Positions 34,400 to 44,300 of a stretch of DNA of 64,000 bases are shown piece by piece; positions within the stretch are counted from its first letter, which is position 1, and the number at the start of each line of letters is the position of its first letter. Origin of the DNA: Bryopsis sp. KO-2023. Taxonomy: Eukaryota > Chlorophyta > Ulvophyceae > Bryopsidales > Bryopsidaceae. Under the pieces are notes generated by a model that saw only the letters and a program-made list of their open reading frames with translations, was not told where the DNA came from and searched no databases. The translations under genes were made by a program, and so were the position numbers. The stretch lies in NCBI GenBank assembly GCA_030272585.1, contig BSYQ01000010.1, forward strand, positions 806,001 through 870,000. Direction: 5' to 3'.

Positions 34400-37200
34400 G
34401 AAACCATAAGCTTCGCTCTTGTCAGACACTCTCCTGTAGTCCGCTGCTGTTGATATCCGCTGCGGCTTTTCATCCATTGCAGTTTTGGTCAATTCCAATT
34501 CCGCTGCAATTCCTTGGTCAGATTTCCACTTCCGTTTTCTTCATTTACAACTGATATTTTTCCTTCCTTCCATGGTACATCTTCGTTCTTCGCTCGGTAA
34601 AACGCTTGGTCGGATATCACTTAGGCACAACACTCCATTCGTTACGTTTATCCGCTAGTATATAAGCGGTCATCAGTGTAGAGATTTGTCCGAGGCCAAA
34701 TCCTATGCGGATACCCCCAGGATCTCACGAAGCTGGTTGACTGCTAGAGTCCCCACTTAGCAGCGAGAGCCAGTACACCGATGAGAAGTCCGGCTGATCT
34801 CTCAGCTTCTTCTCTCTTCAACATCCCTACGAATCTCCCATGAGTTTGTCCGCCGCAACACCTCAGAACAATAGCCGCTCGAGCATATCCATAACATGTA
34901 TGGCCACTGCTATAGAGATTTGTCTGAGGCCTGCATTTCCCCCAGGATCTCATCGAATCACAATCCGCTGGTTGGCTACTAGAGTCCCTACGTAGCAGCG
35001 AGAGCCAGTATATGCAGCAGAGCGTCCGGCCATTCCCTGACCTCTTCGTCCTTTCTGCTCCAGTGCTATTGTCTTCGATGGTCCGCTCCAATGTTTTTCC
35101 GAGTTTGGTCTTCAAATAATGTCCGCTCCTTCTTCGGCGGTTTGAATTACTCCGCCCTGATGGTCCATTTTAATCCACCCTGGCGATTCTTTGTTGTCTT
35201 CGGCCAATCCTCTGATGCTTTGGTAAACCCCCATAAGTCTCCATTACATCCTCAGCTTCAGAACATCCATAATCCGCTCATGACTGAGTCAATCGTTGCA
35301 TAACCACCTTCACGCCTCCAAGTCGGTTGTCGATCAGAACTTCCGCTCAGTGTTGTCCGCTAGGTCGCTTCAACGTTCGCTTTGACGCCCTTTCATTCGT
35401 TCCTAATTGTACTTGCGACTATGGTCCTCAAATTCCGTCTTGGCTGATATTTTCCGCCTTGACTGATTTTTTTCCCGCTTTGGCTCTTTGAGATCATCAA
35501 TTCCGCCTTCATATTCCGCTCACTGGAATTGTGTCGCTTCTTCAGGCACAATATCCGCTTCCACAGGCACAATTCCGCTTCTGCAGCACAATTTCCGCTT
35601 CTGCAGGCACGATATCCGCCTTAAGTACTGGATTTTGTCCGCCCTGACCAGACGTATGATTCCGCTTAGTCCTTCAGCCAATAGTCCTTGGACCTGACCA
35701 TCCAGGTTGGCTCTTTTATTTCCGCTCTGGTTCTTGACGGTCTAATTTAATCCGCCTGACGGTATAATTTAGTCCGCCTTGACGACCTCATTTAGTCCGC
35801 CTCTGCTATTCCGCTGTTGAAAAGAGAATGAATTTTTCCGCTCGTGATCCTTGGTTGGTTCCATGGCAACTCGGTTAGTTCCAAAGAATACCACCATACA
35901 CTTCCACGGCAATAACCTCTAATTCTTCTTCTTCACTCAGCCCGGAATATCACAATCCGCTACCACATCCATTAGACCTCAAAGTTTACCCACAAGATAT
36001 CCGCTCAGAGCTTCACTTGCCCGTTCATAACATTAAGTCACAAACATCCAATGTGGCACTGCTATTGCGTGCTCCTTAATCAGATTCAAGCTCTCGAGAA
36101 TGCTCGATAGCTCGCGGCAAGCTACATTTAATCCGCTCGTCTTATATCCGCTTGTGTGAGGTCTTGGCCTATTGAAAGTCCATTCCAAACGAACTATACT
36201 CTCCAACAGCTCCTTCTGCAACAAATCATTCTGCATACTTAATAGCTTAGCAGATGATTCCTTCTCTTCCGCCCTGCGTACTTAGCAGCTTTGCAGGCGG
36301 TTTAATCCCCCACTTGGGCGCGTTGAACTCCACTATCGCTTGAACTCGATTTGTAGGTAACTGGCAGGCCGCTCTTCCGCTCTCTATTAGCCTGGCGACT
36401 TCTTTTCTCTCTTTGTCTTCTTGTCGCTAGTTGTGCTTACATTCTTCCGCTATGGTCCAACTCTTGGCAGTATAAAGTCTTTGTCTTGTTATCTTCGCAC
36501 TGAAAATCCGCTCTTTTGCGGTTGCTAGTCCGCTGGGTGATCAGCCCAGGCGGTTTGTGCGTTGATACAGACTCGTTTCTGCTCCTGCCATGTAACACAA
36601 CCTCCAGCTCCTGTTTCATGACCGCCTCCAACGCTTGATGTATGAAAATCCGCCTCCAACGCGATCGTGAAACTACCGTAGTTCTAGCCTCGATACTTCG
36701 CCGATATTCCGTGTTGTGTGTCCGCTGGTGCTCCTCCAAGCTTAACCGCTTTAGCTCACAACAACACCGCCTATTCTTCCTCCGCGTTGGAATATCATAG
36801 TCCGCCCAGCAGAGTGTAAGGGCAGCAGTTCGCTGGGCCACTTTGCCCGCCTTCTACCTCTGTCCGCCCTCACTCTCCGCCGTTTCCGTTTAACCGCTTT
36901 GGCGGACTTCGTTTTTCCGGCTCTGGCGAACTACCTCGGAGTTCTGTCCGCTCCCTTTTTCCGCCACCTATTTTGTCCGCTGCGCCATTTTGTCCGCTGT
37001 CAGACTCTGGCCTTTTCCATTCGCTGTCTGACTTTGGCTCGTCCGCTGCACTTCCGGCTCGCCATTTCCGCTCTGCGGATTCCGATGTAACACTTCCGCT
37101 CCGCGGATTCCGCTGTGATACTTCCGCTCTGCCAAATTCCGCTGTAACACAGTGTGACATGACTGTATGTCCGACAACGGAATTTCTGGCAGCTGTCACA
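34400..37200. repeat. Dispersed TCCGC motif array
   Basis: The pentamer TCCGC (mostly TCCGCT or TCCGCC) recurs dozens of times, often 15-40 nt apart and almost always in one orientation. A diverged 115-bp direct repeat (about 34680-34795 and 34913-35030) lies inside. Confidence 0.75.
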
Positions 37201-37781
37201 GGCGCAGTCGTCGACTTCTTGCGCAGCAACTATCCGCCACCACGCGTTGGCCGTCCGTGTGTCGAACTTCCCTCACAAACGTTGACTCGAACTTGGTTCG
37301 TTCATAGGTGGTTCGTTTGTAGGAGATCTTTGCAGATCTGCTGTAGATCTTCTTCCAGAAATTTACAGGTTCTGTCGAAACTTTGTCTTAGGGAAACTTA
37401 AGCTCTCAGCTTTTCTTTCCACTGCTTTTCGAGCTCTTTCGACCTGTTTCGAACTCTTTTCGACCACTGTGCTGTCCTTTAGGTTAACAGTCACAAGGTC
37501 ACCTGCAGATTTCTGTAGATCTGACCCTTAGATCTCTTCCTGCGACGGGTTCCTTTTCGTTTCCTTCTCCTCGCCTCTACCCCGACCTTTCCAGTGCTTA
37601 CGAACTCGTCGCTCGCACTCGCGCTCCTTCGATCCCACCTAGCACCACCCCCTTTGGTGCCATCACTCCTTGCCCATCCCCTCTTGATAGGCACTTAACC
37701 TAGCCACTGACTTTTTCGTGGCTCCGCCTACAGGGTCGCCCGTCCTCGTCGTTTAGGGACGCCCAAGCTCCGAAACCAAAA

Positions 37782-38011
37782 TGATAGGGGCCCTTCCCCC
37801 AGAGGGGGAAGGGTAGATAGGGGCCCTCCTCCAAGTGGAGGAGGGTAGAACGTGGGAACACAACACAATAGCAAACCCAGCCCCAAAGGTTACACAATGT
37901 CAAAAATACAACCCCTTTTATACCATCCACACCACACTAACCCCTTACTCTACAGTGACACACCCACTCACCGATGGGACATCTAGACACTAACCTCGTC
38001 ACCTCGTATCA
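37782..38011 (-). repeat. LTR of the non-autonomous element (right, 5' in its orientation)
   Basis: Partner of 33622-33851; followed by the CCGTC target duplication at 38012-38016. Confidence 0.88.
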
Positions 38012-38282
38012 CCGTCTCTAGGTACTTCGGTAATAGCTCCTTCCATGCTACGCGCTCCTCCTGAGTTTTCAATATCGTGGAACCCAAATCGAAGGGCTCC
38101 AACGGCTTTTTCCATTCGATCCTCACCCCCTGCGCTATCCACTTTAGCACATTTTTGTCTGCTCCGATCTCCTTCCACTGAGCCAGCTGACGGCGGACTC
38201 GAACATAATGAGGAGGCTTCTGAATACCAAATTTCGTCCTCAGCCGTGCTTCCTCGCGCTGTGCCCAAGCCCACTGCGCCAT
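38012..38282 (-). CDS. RT N-terminal fragment of the DIRS element
   Basis: From ATG 38282 to the insertion point: 'RVRRQLAQWKEIGADKNVLKWI' and 'ELLPKYLET', typical of the start of DIRS-type RT ORFs. It continues in frame at 33621 once the LTR element and one CCGTC copy are ignored. It begins 12 bp from the gag stop. Confidence 0.8.
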
Positions 38283-38293
38283 CCGACACTGCG

Positions 38294-38424
38294 TTAGGCT
38301 TCGTCGGTTGCAGGGGGTGGTTTTGCTGGATCACGTCCCTTCTTTCCGCCACGGGACTTTCTTCGTCCTCCCTGCTTCTGTCCGTCTTGGGCTGCCTTTC
38401 GGATACTCTCTTTTTCGGTCCTGG
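38294..38424 (-). CDS. Gag C-terminal fragment of the DIRS element
   Basis: Basic tail rich in Lys, Gly and Arg ('GGRRKSRGGKKGRDP') ending at a stop near 38294. The other part of this ORF lies beyond the gypsy insertion at 47633-48250. Confidence 0.65.
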
Positions 38425-38882
38425 TGATATGAACCTGGTTCAGCTCAGGCCGAACAGGTCCCCAGTCAGACCCAGGAGCACTCGGTGCGGTTCTGTAGAA
38501 TCGCATCGATGCGACTGACTCTCTGATGACTCAGACTCAGGACGGACAAGTCCTGGCCATTGACATGGCCGCGGGTCCTATCAAATCCACGGCTTAGATT
38601 CGCAGTACCACTCAGAGTTCCGCGTCCTGGAACAGATGGTGCCATCTGTCCAGACCGCGTACCGCTGAGTGCCTCATGCATTATAGTCGGACAAGTGTCG
38701 TATGGCCAGAGAGGTTGAGACGCTCTGGACCATACAACTGGGATTGTACACAGCCTCAGGTTACAGGCTGTCAGGTTGGACTGAATACTTATTCGGACCA
38801 GACCTTCTTGTAAAACAACTTGGACTCGAAGAAAGACTTAGTCTCCCTCTTCCTGAACTGTAGTGAAAGCATCTTTATATCA
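38425..38882 (+). repeat. 5' LTR of the chromodomain gypsy element
   Basis: 458 bp, TG...CA, flanked by CCTGG. Confidence 0.92.
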
Positions 38883-38884
38883 AC

Positions 38885-38896
38885 TGGTTTCGGAGC
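38885..38896 (+). other. Primer binding site
   Basis: TGGTTTCGGAGC two bases inside the 5' LTR, the same 12-mer as at 15620. Confidence 0.75.
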
Positions 38897-38956
38897 CGAC
38901 TTCGTTACTATTCCTTTCCGCATTTCCTTGCCGGACCACAAGATTTCAGACCGCGC

Positions 38957-39250
38957 ATGTCCCACCAGGGCCAGACACTCTCTCAAGAGGACCGTGAGGC
39001 CGAAGACGAAACTGGCAGACCAGGACTTCATCAGCGCTGGCACTACATCCCAAACGCCAAGTCGGAGTTTCTCAGGACGGCCTGCATTGACCTCTTGTCG
39101 TTCTACTACGGAGAGCCGCCCTACGTTTCACATCGATCGGACGGACCGCCAGGACCAGACGGTTTACCGCCCCAAGTGCCAAGGGAGGACCCACCGCCAC
39201 CACCACCCTCAGACGTTTCCGAGACCGAGAGTGTGGGATCCTCAGCATGA
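38957..39250 (+). CDS. Short ORF upstream of gag, overlapping it by ATGA
   Basis: 97 codons with Pro/Asp/Glu-rich C-terminus ('PREDPPPPPPSDVSETES'). Its TGA stop overlaps the gag start in the sequence ATGA, an arrangement that allows termination-reinitiation. No family is recognised. It could be a leader peptide or a non-coding open stretch. Confidence 0.35.
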   Translation: MSHQGQTLSQEDREAEDETGRPGLHQRWHYIPNAKSEFLRTACIDLLSFYYGEPPYVSHRSDGPPGPDGLPPQVPREDPPPPPPSDVSETESVGSSA

Positions 39251-41289
39251 ACCAGCACCATCAAATGATCGCGTACCAGGACGCGGAGAGCGAACCACCA
39301 GAGTATTCGGATCACATGAGCCTGGGAACTGCCGAAGGAGACCCGCCCGAAGGAGGAGGAAACATATATGTCCAGAACAACGTGGTGCACCACGAGAACG
39401 TACACAACGAGATGCTCCACGCCGAGGCCAACGACATCCGAGTGGCTCAACTCGAGCAGAACGCGGGCCAGTGGGCCGCAAATACAGTGGAAGGGCTTCG
39501 TGCCGCCCTGGACCAAATGCGAATGGAGCTAGCTCACGCACGGGCCGAGTCGGAAGAGCGTTTGCGCAACGCGACAGTGGCCCAGACCCACGAGTTCGAC
39601 TCCAGGCTCGAGAGTCAGAGAGCCGAGTTTGCACGGTTAAACGCCGAACTGGAACACAGGCTCCAACTCGCCCAGGACCGCGTGGCGCAGCGCACAGAGC
39701 GCGACGTACGACACATTGGAGCACGAGCCGAGGCCCTCAAGCTCGAGATCACCGACAATCGTGCCGAGGTCGCCAACCTAGGACGCGTGGCCAAGGAGTT
39801 GAAAATGGACCAGCCCCGCGTGGAAGATCTCATCGCACGGTTCACGGAGAAGATACCCGTGGCGCGACCAGCTGCCGCAGTAGGCATGGTCGGTACACAA
39901 ACGGTTGCCAACCCTACCACGACCGCGGCACCGGATGCCACGAACCAGGCCCAGGACGAAGGACCCTCGGCGCCACCTATTGCACCGTTGAGCCAACCCC
40001 CAGTACCCTTGGTTCCCCCATTCCAGCTCCATGGGCAGCCTCACGTTCCCGTACCTCTGCTCGCACCACCTATCGCCATTTCCGGGAGTCACCGAGATCC
40101 ATGGGCTCCACTGAACCAGCGCGTCGGTTTCGGTGGGAGCCGAGGAGTATCACGAGGACACCGAGATCCCTTCTCGGGAATGGGATCCTATGCCTCTGTG
40201 GGGCAACAGGACCCGGCGGGCCAACAGAATGCCGCCCCGCCAGGACGACCATTACGATCGAGTGGGAACCCCGGAGGAGGAGGCGGTGATGGAGGCGATG
40301 ATGGGGACGGTGGAGGACCAGGACGAGGACCACCCAATGGACCAGGAGGACCGGGAGGACCGGGAGGACCAGGAGGGCCTGGAGGAGGACCACCCAATGG
40401 ACCAGGAGGACCTGGAGGACCAGGAGGGCCAGGAGGACCCCCAGGAGTACCAGTTCCAGGGAATGATGGCGCACGAGTACTCCGACAACTCAAGCTACAG
40501 ATCCCAAAAGCCTATTCAGGAGGGCCTGAACTTTCCCTCACAGAATGGGTGATGCAAATGGCGCGTTGGCTACGTGCCCAGGGCGTAGCAGAAGCCTACT
40601 GGTTGCAAGTGATGACGGCAAATACGGCCGGCGCAGCATCCCGTTGGCTCAATTTGCAGGAGATGCGGATTGGAGAAGGAGCGCGCGCCCCATTCGCGGA
40701 CTGGAGAGCCTGGGCAGATGAGGCCAGGCAGAAATTCGAACCGACCACCACAGCGGAGAAAGCACGTACCATGCTGAGAACGCTCCGGCAACAGACCTCC
40801 GTATCCGATTACGTGCGTCGTTTCAACGACGTCTGTTTCAGGATACCCGACATGACGGAGGCGGAGATGTTTTCTGCATTCGTCGCCGGTCTACGCGACC
40901 CTATCAGGACCAGCGTAGCCGGGTTCGTTCAGGGCGACCTGGACGAGGCAATTTCCATGGCCGAACGACTGGACGGTGTCAAGCAGCTGCATCCGCAGTC
41001 AGGACAGCGCCCAGGACCGAGAAGATGGTTCAAAAAGAGCCGCACAAATGCTATTGGCGGCAAGGAGGAACCAAGTCGCTCAGCGGCCATTGGAGGTGGC
41101 CGAGGCCGAGGAGGCTGGAAAGGAGGACGAGGCCGAGGAGGTGGTCGGGGAGGACGTTTTGGCAACAGGACCAATGGAACTGGACATGCGACGACAAATC
41201 CAAACGTGGAATGTTTTCTTTGTCACAAGCGAGGGCATATCGTGAAGAACTGCCCAAAATACGCTGAGACAAGGAATGCGGGAAACTGA
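39247..41289 (+). CDS. Gag of the chromodomain gypsy element
   Basis: 680 residues. An acidic/helical N-terminus with long coiled-coil potential (residues about 60-200) is followed by a Pro-rich stretch and a Gly-Pro repeat (about 340-400). The retrotransposon Gag core comes next ('WLRAQGVAEAYWLQVM', 'LRQQTSVSDYVRRFNDV', 'FVAGLRDPIRTSV'), then an Arg/Gly box and one CCHC knuckle ('CFLCHKRGHIVKNC'). The ORF ends with 'NAGN' at a GGGAAAC heptamer followed by TGA, the shift site to pol. Confidence 0.9.
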   Translation: MNQHHQMIAYQDAESEPPEYSDHMSLGTAEGDPPEGGGNIYVQNNVVHHENVHNEMLHAEANDIRVAQLEQNAGQWAANTVEGLRAALDQMRMELAHARAESEERLRNATVAQTHEFDSRLESQRAEFARLNAELEHRLQLAQDRVAQRTERDVRHIGARAEALKLEITDNRAEVANLGRVAKELKMDQPRVEDLIARFTEKIPVARPAAAVGMVGTQTVANPTTTAAPDATNQAQDEGPSAPPIAPLSQPPVPLVPPFQLHGQPHVPVPLLAPPIAISGSHRDPWAPLNQRVGFGGSRGVSRGHRDPFSGMGSYASVGQQDPAGQQNAAPPGRPLRSSGNPGGGGGDGGDDGDGGGPGRGPPNGPGGPGGPGGPGGPGGGPPNGPGGPGGPGGPGGPPGVPVPGNDGARVLRQLKLQIPKAYSGGPELSLTEWVMQMARWLRAQGVAEAYWLQVMTANTAGAASRWLNLQEMRIGEGARAPFADWRAWADEARQKFEPTTTAEKARTMLRTLRQQTSVSDYVRRFNDVCFRIPDMTEAEMFSAFVAGLRDPIRTSVAGFVQGDLDEAISMAERLDGVKQLHPQSGQRPGPRRWFKKSRTNAIGGKEEPSRSAAIGGGRGRGGWKGGRGRGGGRGGRFGNRTNGTGHATTNPNVECFLCHKRGHIVKNCPKYAETRNAGN

Positions 41290-41338
41290 AGGTCCGCAGC
41301 ACGCCACCGCGGGCTACGGATAAACATATACGCGGTGG
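41280..41338 (+). promoter_or_regulatory. -1 ribosomal frameshift signal between gag and pol
   Basis: The heptamer GGGAAAC (41280-41286) is in the right register (G GGA AAC) just before the gag TGA. A -1 slip enters the pol frame, open from 41286. Downstream, CCACCGCG (41304-41311) and CGCGGTGG (41331-41338) form a perfect 8-bp stem. TCCG (41293-41296) can pair with CGGA in its loop (41317-41320), as in a pseudoknot. The 17-nt gap to the stem is longer than usual. Confidence 0.75.
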
Positions 41339-44300
41339 AAAGGAGGGAGGAAGGACGAAAAGGAAGGAAACGAAGAACGGTCAAGAGGAGCAAGATTCGG
41401 ATGGTCCGGACTTGCAGGAAGATGCTGATGGCTTTGAGCCGCGAGTAAATCCAACTCAGGATCGGCAGGGGCGGACTGATATCACGCCCCAGGATAAAGC
41501 CAGTCGACCGAGGGTCGGTCGACAACAAGATGAAGCCCCAAGACAGTGGGGATCACCAGGGGATGGTGATGGGGAATCCTTTTCATCAAATTCGCCCAGG
41601 GAGGGCAAGACACCCAGGGAGGGTGGGGGAACAGTTCAAAATAAGGAAAGGAGTAATTTTTCTTTTGATTTTTTAGGCCGGACTGGGCCTAGGCACACTG
41701 ATTCGAAATTTACAGGGTTTGAGCTTGAAGTAAAAATTGGGGGAGAACTTTTGATAGCTTATGTTGACAGTGGGAGTTGGGACAACTATATTTCAGCAGA
41801 TGTTATGAAGCAATTTTCGTTGAGTACGGTTGGGCAACCGAAAAGATTGGTGATGGCTGACGGATCGACCCAAAAGACCTTAGGTCGAGTGACAAAACTT
41901 CAGTTTAGTTGTGGTCAAGCCAAGTTTTCCAGTGGTTTTGACGTTTTTCCAGGCATGGCATATCAGATGATTTTAGGCTTACCGTGGTTAGTTCAAGAGA
42001 ACCCGGTTATGGATTTTCAGAACAGAACGATTCAAGTCCGGAAGGGCCGGACGGACATTTTGTTACCTTTAAACTTATCAAGAGAGGTTCGTTCTGGGGA
42101 TATTTTGGGAATTCAAAACACTGATATGACGTCTGCTTCGGACGTATTTCGCGGAGTGCGTAACCGCACCCACGAGGCTGTTATGGTCGTCGTAAACGAA
42201 ATTGAGGACGAAGAAGACGCACATGCTAAGGACGAAGTGGAGAAAGTGGTCAGGCCGGAACTCTCGGCTGGGATCACACGATTGTTGGAGGATTATCGTC
42301 GGGTGTTCGCGGCTGACCTGCCAAAAGGAACACCACCAATTCGGAATGGACACGAATTCGAGATCAATCTGGAGCCGGGGACGAAGCCAATATTCAGGCC
42401 AATGTACAAGCTGTCGCCAGCGGAGCTGGCTGAGGTCCGCAAGCAAACGGAGTACATGTTGGATCGGGAGATCATACGCCCCTCAAGAAGCCCTTGGGGA
42501 GCACCGATTTTGTTTGCGGCCAAGAAGGACGGTGGCCTGAGATTCTGCATTGACTATCGTTGGCTCAATCAGAAGACGATCAAGAATCGTTATCCGCTAC
42601 CACTACCGGAGGAACTCATCGACAGGCTTCAGGGAGCACGGGTTTTCAGCCGCTTGGATCTCAGGTCGGGATACTGGCAAATGCCCATTCGGGAGGAGGA
42701 CCAGGCCAAGACAACCTTCAGGACCCGCTACGGTCATTATGAGTACAAGGTCGTCCCATTCGGGCTGACCAATGCGCCACCACAGTTCATGGCGATGATC
42801 AACGATCTGTTCAGGGATTTCCACGATCGCTTTATGGTGGTATTTCTGGACGATCTGGTCGTGTACTCGAAGACGATGGAGGAGCACGAGGAGCACCTCA
42901 AGCTGGTCCTGGATAGGCTGGCCAAGCATAACCTTTATGCTAAGGCCTCAAAATGTTCATTTGCGGTATCCGAGCTGGATTTTGTGGGACACTGGATCAC
43001 GGCGGATGGAATCTCACCACATCGGAGCAAGGTTTCGGCGGTCAGGGACTGGGAGCCTTTGAAGAATGTGGCTGAAGTGCGGAGCTTCCTGGGAATGGTC
43101 TCGTACTACCGACGGTTTATACGGGAGTATTCCAGGATTGCTGCCCCCATTCAAATGTTGGTAAAGAAGGATGTGCCCTGGCAATGGGGTCAGGCCCAGC
43201 AAGCCGCATTTGAGGAGCTCAAGACCAAGCTCACTACAGCCCCAGTACTTCTGATTCCAGACCCGGAGAAGCCTTACACTGTGGTTACGGACGCTTCGAA
43301 CATCGCGCTGGGAGCAACACTGATGCAGGACGGATCGGATGGACTGCAACCTGTGGCTTTCCTCAGTCGCTCGCTCAACACGGCCGAGCGAAACTACTCG
43401 GCCTATGAGCGTGAGCTGTTGGGTATCTCCTATGCCTTAGCACAATGGAGACACTATTTGGAAGGCGCCCATGCAGGAGTAACTGTCCTTACGGACCACC
43501 AGCCCGCGACCCATTTTCTGCAGCAGCGAGTGTTGTCCAGGACGCAGACACGATGGTTGAAGGCCGGATATTTCCAGTCCATCAAACCGAAGATCGTTTA
43601 TATTCCAGGACGCAGCAATGTGGTTGCTGATGCACTTTCCCGCCGGAGTCATGCACATGCAGTTTTGGAGGCCAAAATCTCGCCCGGGGAGGCAGAAGAA
43701 TGGAAAGTGGGCCTCAGGGCGGATGCTACCCTCAGACCCATCTTGTCGAAGCTGGAGAAAGGAGAAACTATTCCAGGCTATTCGTTGAACCACGATGGCC
43801 TACTTTACTACAAGGACTCTACGCATCAGGACCAGGCACCTAAGGTTGTGGTGCCCGCAAATAAACGCCAGGTGGTTCTACACGATCACCATGATGTGCC
43901 TATGTCAGGACATCCTGGAGTGGCCAGGACGGCCGAAATTGTGAGTCGTCGATACTGGTGGCGCGGCTGGAGGCGAGCTGTTGACCACTATGTCCGCACC
44001 TGTCCCACGTGCCAAGTTATGAAGACGGAACATGCGAAGCAAAAAGGATTGCTGAATCCGCTTCCCATTCCGACTTCCAAGTGGGAGCAGATCACGACCG
44101 ACCTCGTTACAGATTTACCGAAATCCAACGGGTTTACGGCCGTATCTGTCTGGGTGGACAGGCTCACGAAAATGTGCAAATTCGTGCCATGTACCAAGGA
44201 GATTTCGGCGAAGGAGTACGCCGAGCTGTTTTTGGAGAAGGTGTTTCCGACCTCAGGGATCCCCTCAGTCATCGTTTCAGACAGGGACCCTCGGTTCACC

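Larger units (their letters stand above)
33622..38011 (-). mobile_element. Non-autonomous LTR retrotransposon (LARD-like) with TCCGC-rich interior
   Basis: Two 230-bp LTRs (TGATAGGGGC...CGTATCA on plus; 33622-33851 and 37782-38011) with one difference seen, flanked by a 5-bp duplication CCGTC. The 3.9-kb interior has no RT, protease or integrase. On the minus strand the primer binding site (TGGTTTCGGAGC) lies just inside the right LTR, giving a minus orientation. Short minus-strand ORFs (for example 37491-37694, 36870-37229) may be leftovers of a gag. It must rely on another element's enzymes. Confidence 0.88.

Noticed and set aside
37700..37930. Minus ORF starting MDGIKGVVF, also seen at 33770
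   Set aside because: It is LTR sequence, present in both LTR copies, not a gene.
38820..40289. 489-codon Arg/Pro-rich ORF overlapping gag
   Set aside because: No family signature and composition of a GC-rich off-frame; gag in the other frame has clear domains.
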